Assembly (NCBI GenBank): GCA_021793595.1
Contig: JAJYSL010000084.1
Coordinates: forward strand, 1 to 16,924
DNA: 16,924 nucleotides
From: Acidobacteriota bacterium
GTDB taxonomy: Bacteria > Acidobacteriota > Terriglobia > Terriglobales > Acidobacteriaceae
Direction of reading: 5' to 3'
Both the position numbers and the translations under genes were made by a program. The notes beneath the pieces are model-generated. The model saw nothing but the letters and a program-made list of their open reading frames with translations. It was not told the DNA's origin and made no database searches. Positions 6,893 through 13,740 of this stretch are shown piece by piece. How positions within the stretch are numbered: the stretch's first letter is position 1; each line of letters begins with the position of its first letter.

Positions 6893-8037
6893 TTTTGCTT
6901 GGACGAAACGACAGATGAACCTTCGAACGTCGCCGCACCCAACTGCAAAAGGCCCTGAGAGGCCAGATCCGCCAGCGCGGCAATCAGCAATGGAGAGTCA
7001 TTCAGCGACTCGGGCCGAAACAGCTGCAATTCCAATTTGCGTGCTGTCGCCTGAAACGCAATGTCTATGTCATACAGAATTTCAACGTGATCGCAGAGGA
7101 AACCAATCGGCTGCAACACCACGCCGCGATGGCCTTCGCGATGGAGACCTTCGAGCGTCTCCTCAACGGTTGGACCAAGCCACGGACCACCGGACATACC
7201 CTGACTTTGAAACGCAAAATACCAGTCGCGCGAAGTCAGCCCGTCCGGCAGGAGCCGTTCAGCAACCAGCGCCGCAGTATGTTTCGTCTCGATTGCATAC
7301 GGATCAGGACCGCTAGATGCACTGGGCGGAAGCGCATAGGAACGCTCTTCGACTGTGGGCCGCACAGGTCCGGAGGACACTGATGCGGGGGAGTTTTCGC
7401 CATCCCTTGATTGCGCCTGCAGATGCGATTGGCCCGGTTGAGTGGAGGCGCCCGCAACCTGAATGGTGCGACAAGGCACACTGTGTGCGGTAAACAGCAC
7501 GGGTAACTTTTCCCCCACCGAGATACACGCTTCTCGCCAGATCGGGCGCAAGCGATCGGCAAAAGCATCCGCTAGTCGAGGATGATCTGCCCATGCATCG
7601 ATGAAGTGATAGCGAAAACCATTTCCTGCTTCCGCGTACGCCGCTCGCCGATACAACCCCACACTGGTGCGGGAGTTTTGCGGCGCCAGGCAAATGGCTA
7701 CCGCGTCGGTTACTCCGTCCGCACGCATCTGCCGCACTGTATCTCCTATATAGGGTCTCCAATTGCGCATGCCAACATAGACAGGCAATCCAATTTTCTG
7801 CTGTAGCAGTTCCGCCTGCTTTAGCGTCCACTCGGTCAACGGGCTCTTTCCAATTTGCGCGTAGCGGCTTTGGATTTCTTCCACAACATGCTGCGGCATC
7901 GCGCGCCCACTCACAACATTCTTCAAATATTCAGGTATCTCTTCGACCGTATCCGGCGAACCGTGGGCGAGCAGGAGCACCGCAACCTTTCGCTCCCCGG
8001 AAAACGGAACCGATGCATTCTCTCGGTTTGGCGTCAT
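6889..8037 (-). CDS. hemH: Ferrochelatase with an inserted low-complexity segment
   Basis: This enzyme of 382 residues inserts ferrous iron into a porphyrin. Key blocks are VAVLLLAHGSPD near the N-terminus, the catalytic-His motif FTAHSVP (His about 185) and FLCDHVEILYDID with the conserved Glu (about 319). Together these identify a ferrochelatase. Between TIQVAG and DPYAIETKHTAALVAE, which are normally almost adjacent in the family, about 50 Ser/Pro/Gln/Gly-rich residues are inserted (around 7306-7461). The rest of the fold appears complete. I chose ATG 8037 because it overlaps the hemE stop as ATGA and has GAGG 8 bases upstream; an in-frame ATG at 8067 would add 10 residues inside hemE. It is the middle gene of hemE-hemH-hemY. 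Confidence 0.93.
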   Translation of the reverse strand: MTPNRENASVPFSGERKVAVLLLAHGSPDTVEEIPEYLKNVVSGRAMPQHVVEEIQSRYAQIGKSPLTEWTLKQAELLQQKIGLPVYVGMRNWRPYIGDTVRQMRADGVTDAVAICLAPQNSRTSVGLYRRAAYAEAGNGFRYHFIDAWADHPRLADAFADRLRPIWREACISVGEKLPVLFTAHSVPCRTIQVAGASTQPGQSHLQAQSRDGENSPASVSSGPVRPTVEERSYALPPSASSGPDPYAIETKHTAALVAERLLPDGLTSRDWYFAFQSQGMSGGPWLGPTVEETLEGLHREGHRGVVLQPIGFLCDHVEILYDIDIAFQATARKLELQLFRPESLNDSPLLIAALADLASQGLLQLGAATFEGSSVVSSKQK

Positions 8038-9182
8038 CCTACTGACCTCGACGCGTTGGCCTTCCACTGGCCCACGCCTTCATCTTTCATCTGTGCGCAA
8101 ATCTCGCGTACCCAGCGAACCACGCGCTGCACATTTTCAACCGGCGTTGTCGGCACAATTCCATGGCCAACGTTAAAAATGTGTCCCGGACTTCCTCCCG
8201 CCTGCCGCAATACCTCTACTACGCGAGCACGCAAGATTGCTTCGGGAGCGAACAGCGCGATGGGATCAAGATTTCCCTGCACCGCGCAGTGCTGCCCGAC
8301 AGCTTGCCGTCCCACGTCTAGGGGAATTCGCCAATCGAGCCCAATCACATCCGCGCCGGTTTCCCGCATGCTGGGAAGCAAGGTCGCCGTATCGACGCCA
8401 AAATAAATCACGGGCACTCCATGGGCCTGCACCTGCCGCACCATAGACTGCGTGATCGGCAATACATATTCCCTATAATCCGTGACCGATAGCGCCCCTG
8501 CCCAGCTGTCGAAAATCTGGATGACGTCTGCGCCGGCTTTTACTTGTTGCGCCGAATACTCGACCAGCACAGTCGTCAGCTTCTGCATCAGCGCCTGCCA
8601 TGCGGACGGATCCGTGTACATCAGGCGCTTGGTTTCAATGTAGTTCCGGGAACCACCGCCTTCAATCATGTAACTGGCGAGGGTAAATGGTGCGCCGCAG
8701 AATCCAATCATTCCCACGCGGTCGCCGAAGTGCGCTACCACCTGGCGAATGGCCTCTGCGACATACCCCAGATCGGCGGTGCGATCGGTTCGTAACGCGT
8801 TGATCGCGGCCGCACTGCGAAGCGGGCGGTACACTTTCGGACCCTCGCCAGCCTGAAATTCGAAATCAAGGCCCATCGGCTCGAGCGGCAACAAAAGGTC
8901 TGCAAAAATAATCGCCGCATCGACGCCAAGTTTTTCTGCCGCTGTAATCGTCACCTCGGCGGCCAACTCGGGTCGTTTACAAATCTCAATCAAGGTATGC
9001 GCCCGGCGGACGGCCTGGTACTCCGGCATGTAGCGACCAGCCTGCCGCAAAAACCATACCGGCGTTTGATCGACCGGCTGCCGCAAACACGCGCGTAGAA
9101 GACGGCTGCCTCCCGATGCTGGATCGTGTGTTGCCAACTCTTCTTTTGGCGAAGATTCCATCTGACTTTTTGGCGATTTCAT
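8034..9182 (-). CDS. hemE: Uroporphyrinogen III decarboxylase
   Basis: The 382-residue product removes four carboxyl groups from uroporphyrinogen III to give coproporphyrinogen III in the cytoplasm. Signature blocks are all present: TPVWFLRQAGRYMPEY (residues 40-55), IIFADLL with the catalytic Asp (95), FCGAPFTLASYMIEGG (161-176) and FNVGHGI near the C-terminus. It starts about 25 residues before the first conserved block, a mildly long N-terminus; an in-frame ATG at 9161 is an alternative start. It leads the hemE-hemH-hemY operon, whose genes overlap by 4 bases, and is divergent from lutA across a 219-base gap. Confidence 0.96.
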   Translation of the reverse strand: MKSPKSQMESSPKEELATHDPASGGSRLLRACLRQPVDQTPVWFLRQAGRYMPEYQAVRRAHTLIEICKRPELAAEVTITAAEKLGVDAAIIFADLLLPLEPMGLDFEFQAGEGPKVYRPLRSAAAINALRTDRTADLGYVAEAIRQVVAHFGDRVGMIGFCGAPFTLASYMIEGGGSRNYIETKRLMYTDPSAWQALMQKLTTVLVEYSAQQVKAGADVIQIFDSWAGALSVTDYREYVLPITQSMVRQVQAHGVPVIYFGVDTATLLPSMRETGADVIGLDWRIPLDVGRQAVGQHCAVQGNLDPIALFAPEAILRARVVEVLRQAGGSPGHIFNVGHGIVPTTPVENVQRVVRWVREICAQMKDEGVGQWKANASRSVG

Positions 9183-9401
9183 GTCTTTCTATTATCCTCT
9201 GTCCGTCGAAACCGGTTGTCCTTGACATTTAGTTCTTTGTCTCCCCGAGGGGATTTGCGCACGCCGCACCCCGCCTCAGGGTGAAATTGACGGTGCGAAG
9301 ATTGACTAAACACTATTTTTGTATTGAAAGACGCACGTGTGAAACTGCGGTAAGATGGATTCCATCGCACCACAGCTCTGCTATTTGAATTGAATTCTCC
9401 A
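9183..9401. other. Divergent intergenic region between hemE and lutA
   Basis: This 219-base gap must hold the control signals for the heme operon (leftward) and lutABC (rightward). It contains an inverted repeat TCCCC-GA-GGGGA (9242-9253). It also has isolated -35-like hexamers on the plus strand, TTGACA at 9222-9227 and TTGACT at 9302-9307, neither with a good -10 at normal spacing. TTTTTGTATTGAAA (9316-9329) shares both outer half-sites (TTT and TGAAA) with the palindrome upstream of rhaEW. I see no coding sequence here and cannot fix either promoter. Confidence 0.4.
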
Positions 9402-10160
9402 ATGCGAATTTCTCTCTTTATCACGTGCTACAACGACACGCTGTTTCCAGAGGTAGGCATCGCAGTGGTACGGGTTCTGGAGCGACTCGGCCACACGATT
9501 GATTTTCCGTACGCGCAGACCTGCTGCGGACAAATGCATTACAACACGGGCTATCAGCCAGAAACACTGCCATTGGTGCGCCGATTCGTCGATGTGTTTC
9601 GCGACAGCGAGGTGATCTGCGTTCCGTCCTCCTCCTGTGTCACCATGATGCGGGAGCATTATGAAAAAATCGCCCTTGCTTCGGCCGACAAAACACTTCA
9701 ATCCGACGTGGCCGCCTTGCTACCGCGCGTGTACGAGTTCACGGAATTGCTCGTGCATCGCCTTGGGGTCGAGGATGTCGGTGCTGTCTATCCGCACCGC
9801 GTCACATATCACTCCAGCTGTCATTCGCTGCGCAACCTGCACCTCGGCGACGTTCCAATTCGCCTGTTGCGCAATGTGCGCGGGCTGGAATTGATTCCGA
9901 TGGAAGCTGGGGATTTGTGTTGTGGCTTCGGTGGTACGTTCTCCATTAAGAATCCTGACGTTTCGGGAGCGATGCTCCAGGAAAAGCTGCAATACATCCA
10001 GAAGACGCAGGCCGAGATCTGCACTGCCTGTGACAACTCCTGCCTGATGCATATTGGCGGCGCGCTGCATCGCCAGCGCGCCAATATGCGCACGGAACAC
10101 ATCGCGGCGATTCTCGCCAGTGATGGCGACTCGCGCGTTCAATCGAATGGCGAACGATAA
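9402..10160 (+). CDS. lutA: L-lactate oxidation complex subunit LutA (LldE-type, CCG domains)
   Basis: A 252-residue protein with the two cysteine-rich (CCG) domains of the LutA/LldE family. The first reads FITCYND...QTCCGQMHYNTGY and the second YHSSCHSLRN...DLCCGFGGTFS...CTACDNSC. These cysteines bind a non-cubane iron-sulfur cluster in related heterodisulfide-reductase-like subunits. With LutB and LutC it forms the cytoplasmic complex that oxidises L-lactate to pyruvate. I use ATG 9402; an in-frame TTG at 9390 would add four residues and lacks support. Its TAA overlaps the lutB ATG (TAATG), so it heads a translationally coupled lutABC operon. Confidence 0.93.
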   Translation: MRISLFITCYNDTLFPEVGIAVVRVLERLGHTIDFPYAQTCCGQMHYNTGYQPETLPLVRRFVDVFRDSEVICVPSSSCVTMMREHYEKIALASADKTLQSDVAALLPRVYEFTELLVHRLGVEDVGAVYPHRVTYHSSCHSLRNLHLGDVPIRLLRNVRGLELIPMEAGDLCCGFGGTFSIKNPDVSGAMLQEKLQYIQKTQAEICTACDNSCLMHIGGALHRQRANMRTEHIAAILASDGDSRVQSNGER

Positions 10161-11641
10161 TGTCGACTTTGCCCACGCATGACTTCAAGGATTCCCGCTC
10201 GCCGGATTTTCCAACCGCCGCGCTTCCATTGCTGCAAGACACGCAATTGCGCAACAATGTTCGACACGCCACCAGCATCATCCAAGGAAAAAGGGCGCGC
10301 GTTGTTGGCGAAATGCCTGACTGGCAAGCGCTCCGCGATGCGGGACAAAGGATCCGCACGCATTCCCTCGAGTACCTCGACTTTTACCTCGAACAGTTTG
10401 AAGAACGCTGCACTGCGGCTGGGGGCCACGTGCACTGGGCCCGCGATGCAGCCGAGGCCAATCGCATCGTGGTTCCGCTGGCGCAGAATTCAACCGGCCG
10501 GGTTATCAAGATCAAAAGCATGACGACGGAAGAAACCGGCCTGAACCGTGCGCTGGAAGCCTCCGGCATCAACCCAGTCGAGACCGACCTGGCAGAATTG
10601 ATCGTGCAACTAGGGCACGATAAGCCGTCCCACATTGTTGTGCCAGCCCTGCACAAGAATCGCGGCCAGGTGCGCGAATTGTTCTCTCGCACCATGAACC
10701 TTCCCGACCTCGGCGAACGACCCGAGGATTTGGCGGAGGCCGCACGCCTGCATTTGCGACGACAATTTCTTTCCACTCCGGTTGCCATCAGCGGCGCGAA
10801 CTTCCTGATCGCAGAAACTGGCGGCATTTGCATTGTGGAATCCGAAGGCAACGGACGGATGTGCCTGACGCTGCCCAGGAAACTCATCTCCGTTGCAGGC
10901 GTCGACAAAATCATTCCTCGCTTCCAGGATCTTGAGGTCATGCTGCAGTTGCTGCCCAGGTCCGCAACCGGCGAGCGAATGAATCCATACAACTCGGTGT
11001 GGACGGGTGTTCATCCTGGCGACGGTCCGGAAGAGTTTCACATTGTGCTGCTCGATAATCGCAGAACAGAAGTTCTGCGCGACCCGGAAGCTCGCGAGAC
11101 CCTGCACTGCATTCGTTGTGGCGCCTGCCAGAATGCGTGTCCCGTATATCGACAAACCGGCGGCCATGCGTATGGATCGGTCTATGCCGGTCCCATCGGC
11201 GCAATTTTGACGCCGCAGCTCGCAATGATGGAACGCGGCCAATCGCTTCCCTACGCTTCCAGCCTTTGCGGCGCTTGTTATGAAGTCTGCCCGGTCAAAA
11301 TCAACATCCCCGAAATTCTGATTCATCTCCGCGGCCGCGTTGTCACTGGCAGACCCAAAGCATTGCGGGCTCTTCATCCGGAAGCCGTCATAATGCGTGT
11401 CATGCAATGGATATTTTCCAACTCAACGCGCTTCAGCTTGGCGCAACGCCTTGGCCGAATCGCACAACGGCCTTGGATTCGTCGCAGCGGCTGGATCGAG
11501 CGGCTGCCGAGTGTGCTCGGCGGATGGACGCGGACTCGAGATCTGCGTCCACTCCCCACACAAAGTTTCCGCGAGTGGTTTCGGGCTCGGCATCGCCAAT
11601 TAACATCAACGCCAAGCCGCTCCGAGGCAAGTCATGAATAA
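10160..11641 (+). CDS. lutB: L-lactate oxidation complex iron-sulfur subunit LutB
   Basis: The 493-residue product combines an N-terminal LUD domain (about 60-300, with the IVVPLAQNSTGRVIKIKSM and FLIAETGGICIVESEGNGR blocks) with a ferredoxin-like region. That region has the two cysteine runs CIRCGACQNACP (317-328) and LCGACYEVCPVKINIPE (369-385), ligands for two 4Fe-4S clusters. A C-terminal tail of about 95 residues follows. It passes electrons within the LutABC lactate oxidase. Length fits the family (about 475). The ATG overlaps the lutA stop by one base, and lutC starts 8 bases before its stop. Confidence 0.94.
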   Translation: MSTLPTHDFKDSRSPDFPTAALPLLQDTQLRNNVRHATSIIQGKRARVVGEMPDWQALRDAGQRIRTHSLEYLDFYLEQFEERCTAAGGHVHWARDAAEANRIVVPLAQNSTGRVIKIKSMTTEETGLNRALEASGINPVETDLAELIVQLGHDKPSHIVVPALHKNRGQVRELFSRTMNLPDLGERPEDLAEAARLHLRRQFLSTPVAISGANFLIAETGGICIVESEGNGRMCLTLPRKLISVAGVDKIIPRFQDLEVMLQLLPRSATGERMNPYNSVWTGVHPGDGPEEFHIVLLDNRRTEVLRDPEARETLHCIRCGACQNACPVYRQTGGHAYGSVYAGPIGAILTPQLAMMERGQSLPYASSLCGACYEVCPVKINIPEILIHLRGRVVTGRPKALRALHPEAVIMRVMQWIFSNSTRFSLAQRLGRIAQRPWIRRSGWIERLPSVLGGWTRTRDLRPLPTQSFREWFRARHRQLTSTPSRSEASHE

Positions 11642-12341
11642 CATCCCGATGCAGGACCCCAGTAGCGCGCGGTCAGAGATTCTCGCACGCATTCGCTCCG
11701 CAAACCGAGGCATTTTCGGCGCGGATCGTAACACTACACCGGAGGAGTTATGGCGAACCATTCCTCGGACCTACCGGCGAAGCGGTTCTCTTGCAGACAC
11801 CGGTCGCGTCCAACTGCTTACTGAGCGATTGATGGATTACGGTGCAGGGGTGTATCGTTGCCAGTCGGTTGACGTCGCGTCCCAGGTCGCCGACATCTTG
11901 CGGTCTCGAAGCAAACAGAAAATTCTTGTCTCATCCGATGTCGACGCGAACTGGTTGCCGCACGACGGTACGAAGTTTATCTACGACAGTGGATTCTCGC
12001 ATTCCGAAATTGAGACCTGCGATGGCGTGCTGACGGGATGCACCGTCGCGATTGCCGCCACCGGGACCCTCGCCTTGTGTCACAGTTCCAACGGCAGCCG
12101 CCGGGCTCTTACGCTGCTTCCGGACTACCATCTTTGCATCGTCCGTGCATCCACGATTGTCGAAACTGTGCCGGAGGGATTCAGTGCGCTTGGACCGCAT
12201 CGCCTGCAGCCCATCACTTTGATCTCTGGCCCATCCGCAACTGCTGATATCGAGATGACACGCATACAGGGTGTGCATGGGCCGCGAGTATTGGACTGCG
12301 TGATTTTGGTTGATATCTCACATGGAAGCGATCCCCGTTAG
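11634..12341 (+). CDS. lutC: L-lactate oxidation complex subunit LutC (LUD domain)
   Basis: This 235-residue protein is a stand-alone LUD domain of the LutC/YkgG family. Visible family features are SARSEILARIRSA at the start, FSHSEIETCDGVLTGCTVAI in the middle, then ATGTLALCHSSNGSRRALTL and GPSATADIEMTRIQGVHGPR towards the end. It is the third, obligatory part of the lactate-oxidising complex. GAGG lies about 7 bases before ATG 11634, inside the end of lutB, so the three genes are read as one transcript. The C-terminal VHGP block is the usual family ending. Confidence 0.93.
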   Translation: MNNIPMQDPSSARSEILARIRSANRGIFGADRNTTPEELWRTIPRTYRRSGSLADTGRVQLLTERLMDYGAGVYRCQSVDVASQVADILRSRSKQKILVSSDVDANWLPHDGTKFIYDSGFSHSEIETCDGVLTGCTVAIAATGTLALCHSSNGSRRALTLLPDYHLCIVRASTIVETVPEGFSALGPHRLQPITLISGPSATADIEMTRIQGVHGPRVLDCVILVDISHGSDPR

Positions 12342-12346
12342 CGCTT

Positions 12347-12375
12347 TTGTCGAGAACATCGTTGTAAATTTAAAA
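12347..12375 (+). promoter_or_regulatory. Possible promoter before the hybrid regulator
   Basis: TTGTCG (12347-12352) and TTAAAA (12370-12375) are separated by 17 bases in the 58-base gap between lutC and the regulator gene. Both hexamers are imperfect. The gap is short enough that the regulator may also be read through from lutABC. Confidence 0.22.
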
Positions 12376-12399
12376 AAACTCTCTTGTTAGGAAACACGG

Positions 12400-13509
12400 T
12401 TGGCTAAAACATCGCCCAAGCGACTCTATCTGATCCCGGTTTTATCGAAAGCGCTCGACGTGCTGGAGATTCTCCAACGCGAAGGCAAGCCGATGTCGCT
12501 GGAAACTATGCATCAGCGGACGAACATCTCAAAAACTACGGTGTATCGCATTCTGAAAACCTTGACGCACCGGGGTTACATCGCGCAGTCGCAGGACGGG
12601 CTCTACCGACCGATCAGCAGCCCCACAAAGAAGGTATTCGGCTTCGGATGCCAATCCGCTGAGCTGGCTTTTTCGCAGGCGGTTACCAAGAGCTTGCAGT
12701 CTGCGGCGGCCGATACCGGCATCGATCTTTTGATTCTCGACAATAAGTACGACCCAACAATTGCTGTAGGTAATGCAGATGAATTCGTCCGTCAGGGAGT
12801 CGATCTGGTCATTGAATTTCAAGTAGACCAGGACGTCGCCGCCATTATTGGAGACAAGATTGCAGGCGCCGGCATTCCATTGATTGCGGTCGATATCCCG
12901 CATCCCCACGCGGTGTTTTTCGGAGTCGATAATTTTCGAGTCGGATTCGAGGCGGGGCAATTGCTCGCCCGTCACGCACAGCAGAACTGTGCCGGCAAGC
13001 CGAGCTGGATTCTTGGCCTCGATCTTGCAGAAGCGGGCCCGCTGGTGCAGAGCCGCATCACGGGAGCATTTGAAGGTGTGCGCGCAAATCTAACGGGGAT
13101 TCCCGTCGAAGCCTTCGTTCGCATGGATGGCCGTGGGTTGCAAGACGTGAGCTATCATCTGGTTTTGGACTTTCTGCATCGCCACCCCAAGGATCGGGGC
13201 ATCCTAATTGCGGCTGCGACCGACGCCAGTGCCCTTGGAGCTGTCCAGGCAGCTCGTGCCCTGAAGCGAGAGCGCCATGTCGCCGTAGTTGGGCAGGACT
13301 GTATTGAAGAGGTGCTGGAAGAGATTGCGTCCCCGCAAAGCCCGCTGATTGGTTCTGTCTCGCATGAAGCGGACACCTATGGCGCAAGTTTGATCCAGCT
13401 GGGACTTTCCATGTTGGCCGGCCGAAACGTTCCACCCTACAACTACGTTGAACATAAAGTAGTCGAACGACCGCAGTCCCTGCCGGAAATCGCAAAACCG
13501 AGGAAATAA
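12400..13509 (+). CDS. Hybrid transcriptional regulator: IclR-type HTH fused to a sugar-binding (PBP1) domain
   Basis: The 369-residue protein opens with an IclR-type winged helix-turn-helix (about residues 12-76): PVLSKALDVLEIL, LETMHQRTNISKTTVYRILK and THRGYIAQSQDGLYRP. It then has a complete ribose-binding-protein-like domain (about 90-350) with GIDLLILDNKYDP, FVRQGVDLVIEFQ, AGIPLIAVDIPHP and VAVVGQDC. Classical IclR proteins instead carry a GAF-like effector domain; PBP-type sensors are usual for LacI-family regulators. No signal peptide is present, so it is cytoplasmic. The start is a TTG at 12400 with AGGA 7 bases upstream; the next ATG would destroy the HTH. Its place between lutABC and rhaEW-rhaB suggests it senses rhamnose or a breakdown product and controls both, possibly through the palindrome at 13519-13532. 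The ligand is inference. Confidence 0.88.
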   Translation: MAKTSPKRLYLIPVLSKALDVLEILQREGKPMSLETMHQRTNISKTTVYRILKTLTHRGYIAQSQDGLYRPISSPTKKVFGFGCQSAELAFSQAVTKSLQSAAADTGIDLLILDNKYDPTIAVGNADEFVRQGVDLVIEFQVDQDVAAIIGDKIAGAGIPLIAVDIPHPHAVFFGVDNFRVGFEAGQLLARHAQQNCAGKPSWILGLDLAEAGPLVQSRITGAFEGVRANLTGIPVEAFVRMDGRGLQDVSYHLVLDFLHRHPKDRGILIAAATDASALGAVQAARALKRERHVAVVGQDCIEEVLEEIASPQSPLIGSVSHEADTYGASLIQLGLSMLAGRNVPPYNYVEHKVVERPQSLPEIAKPRK

Positions 13510-13518
13510 ATCGGGCTG

Positions 13519-13532
13519 TTTCATATCTGAAA
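13519..13532. promoter_or_regulatory. Candidate operator TTTCATATCTGAAA upstream of rhaEW
   Basis: TTTCA and TGAAA are exact inverted repeats around a 4-base centre, 10 bases after the regulator stop. IclR-family proteins commonly bind short palindromes of this TTTCA...TGAAA style. A -10-like TATGAT lies at 13547-13552, which puts the palindrome over the expected -35 position, as for repressor control or class II activation. A diverged copy sharing ATATCTG on the opposite strand is near 13583-13597. The assignment to the adjacent regulator is inference. Confidence 0.45.
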
Positions 13533-13546
13533 TAGTTGCCCTATTG

Positions 13547-13552
13547 TATGAT
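13547..13552 (+). promoter_or_regulatory. Possible -10 element for rhaEW-rhaB
   Basis: TATGAT matches the sigma-70 -10 consensus in five of six positions. No good -35 lies 16-18 bases upstream, where the palindrome sits instead, so the promoter may need an activator. It would leave a leader of nearly 190 bases before ATG 13741. Confidence 0.28.
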
Positions 13553-13595
13553 CATGAGAGCTGGAGCCAGCGGCGCGTAATCCGAAACAGATATT

Positions 13596-13617
13596 CTGCA
13601 GCCTTGGAGGTCTGCAG
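13596..13617 (+). repeat. 22-bp imperfect palindrome in the rhaEW leader
   Basis: Two CTGCAG hexamers (13596-13601 and 13612-13617) can pair across a 10-base spacer that itself continues the stem imperfectly. The element could be a second operator or an mRNA hairpin. It has no T-tract, so it is not an intrinsic terminator. Confidence 0.3.
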
Positions 13618-13740
13618 TCCGTTGCCGGTTCCCGGATTTAGGCGTGCAATGCATCCCCTGAAGATCCGGCGAATCCGTTTCAATTCTTATTTGGGCCGGG
13701 AATGAGAACTTCCTCGTCCGTAACCGCTAGAAGGGGTACA

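Noticed and set aside
10610..11407. Minus-strand ORF of 265 codons opposite lutB
   Set aside because: Shadow of lutB; the Fe-S motifs on the plus strand are unambiguous.
13702..13740. Upstream ATG as the start of rhaEW
   Set aside because: The 13 added residues are not family-like, and ATG 13741 has a better ribosome binding site (AAGGGG).
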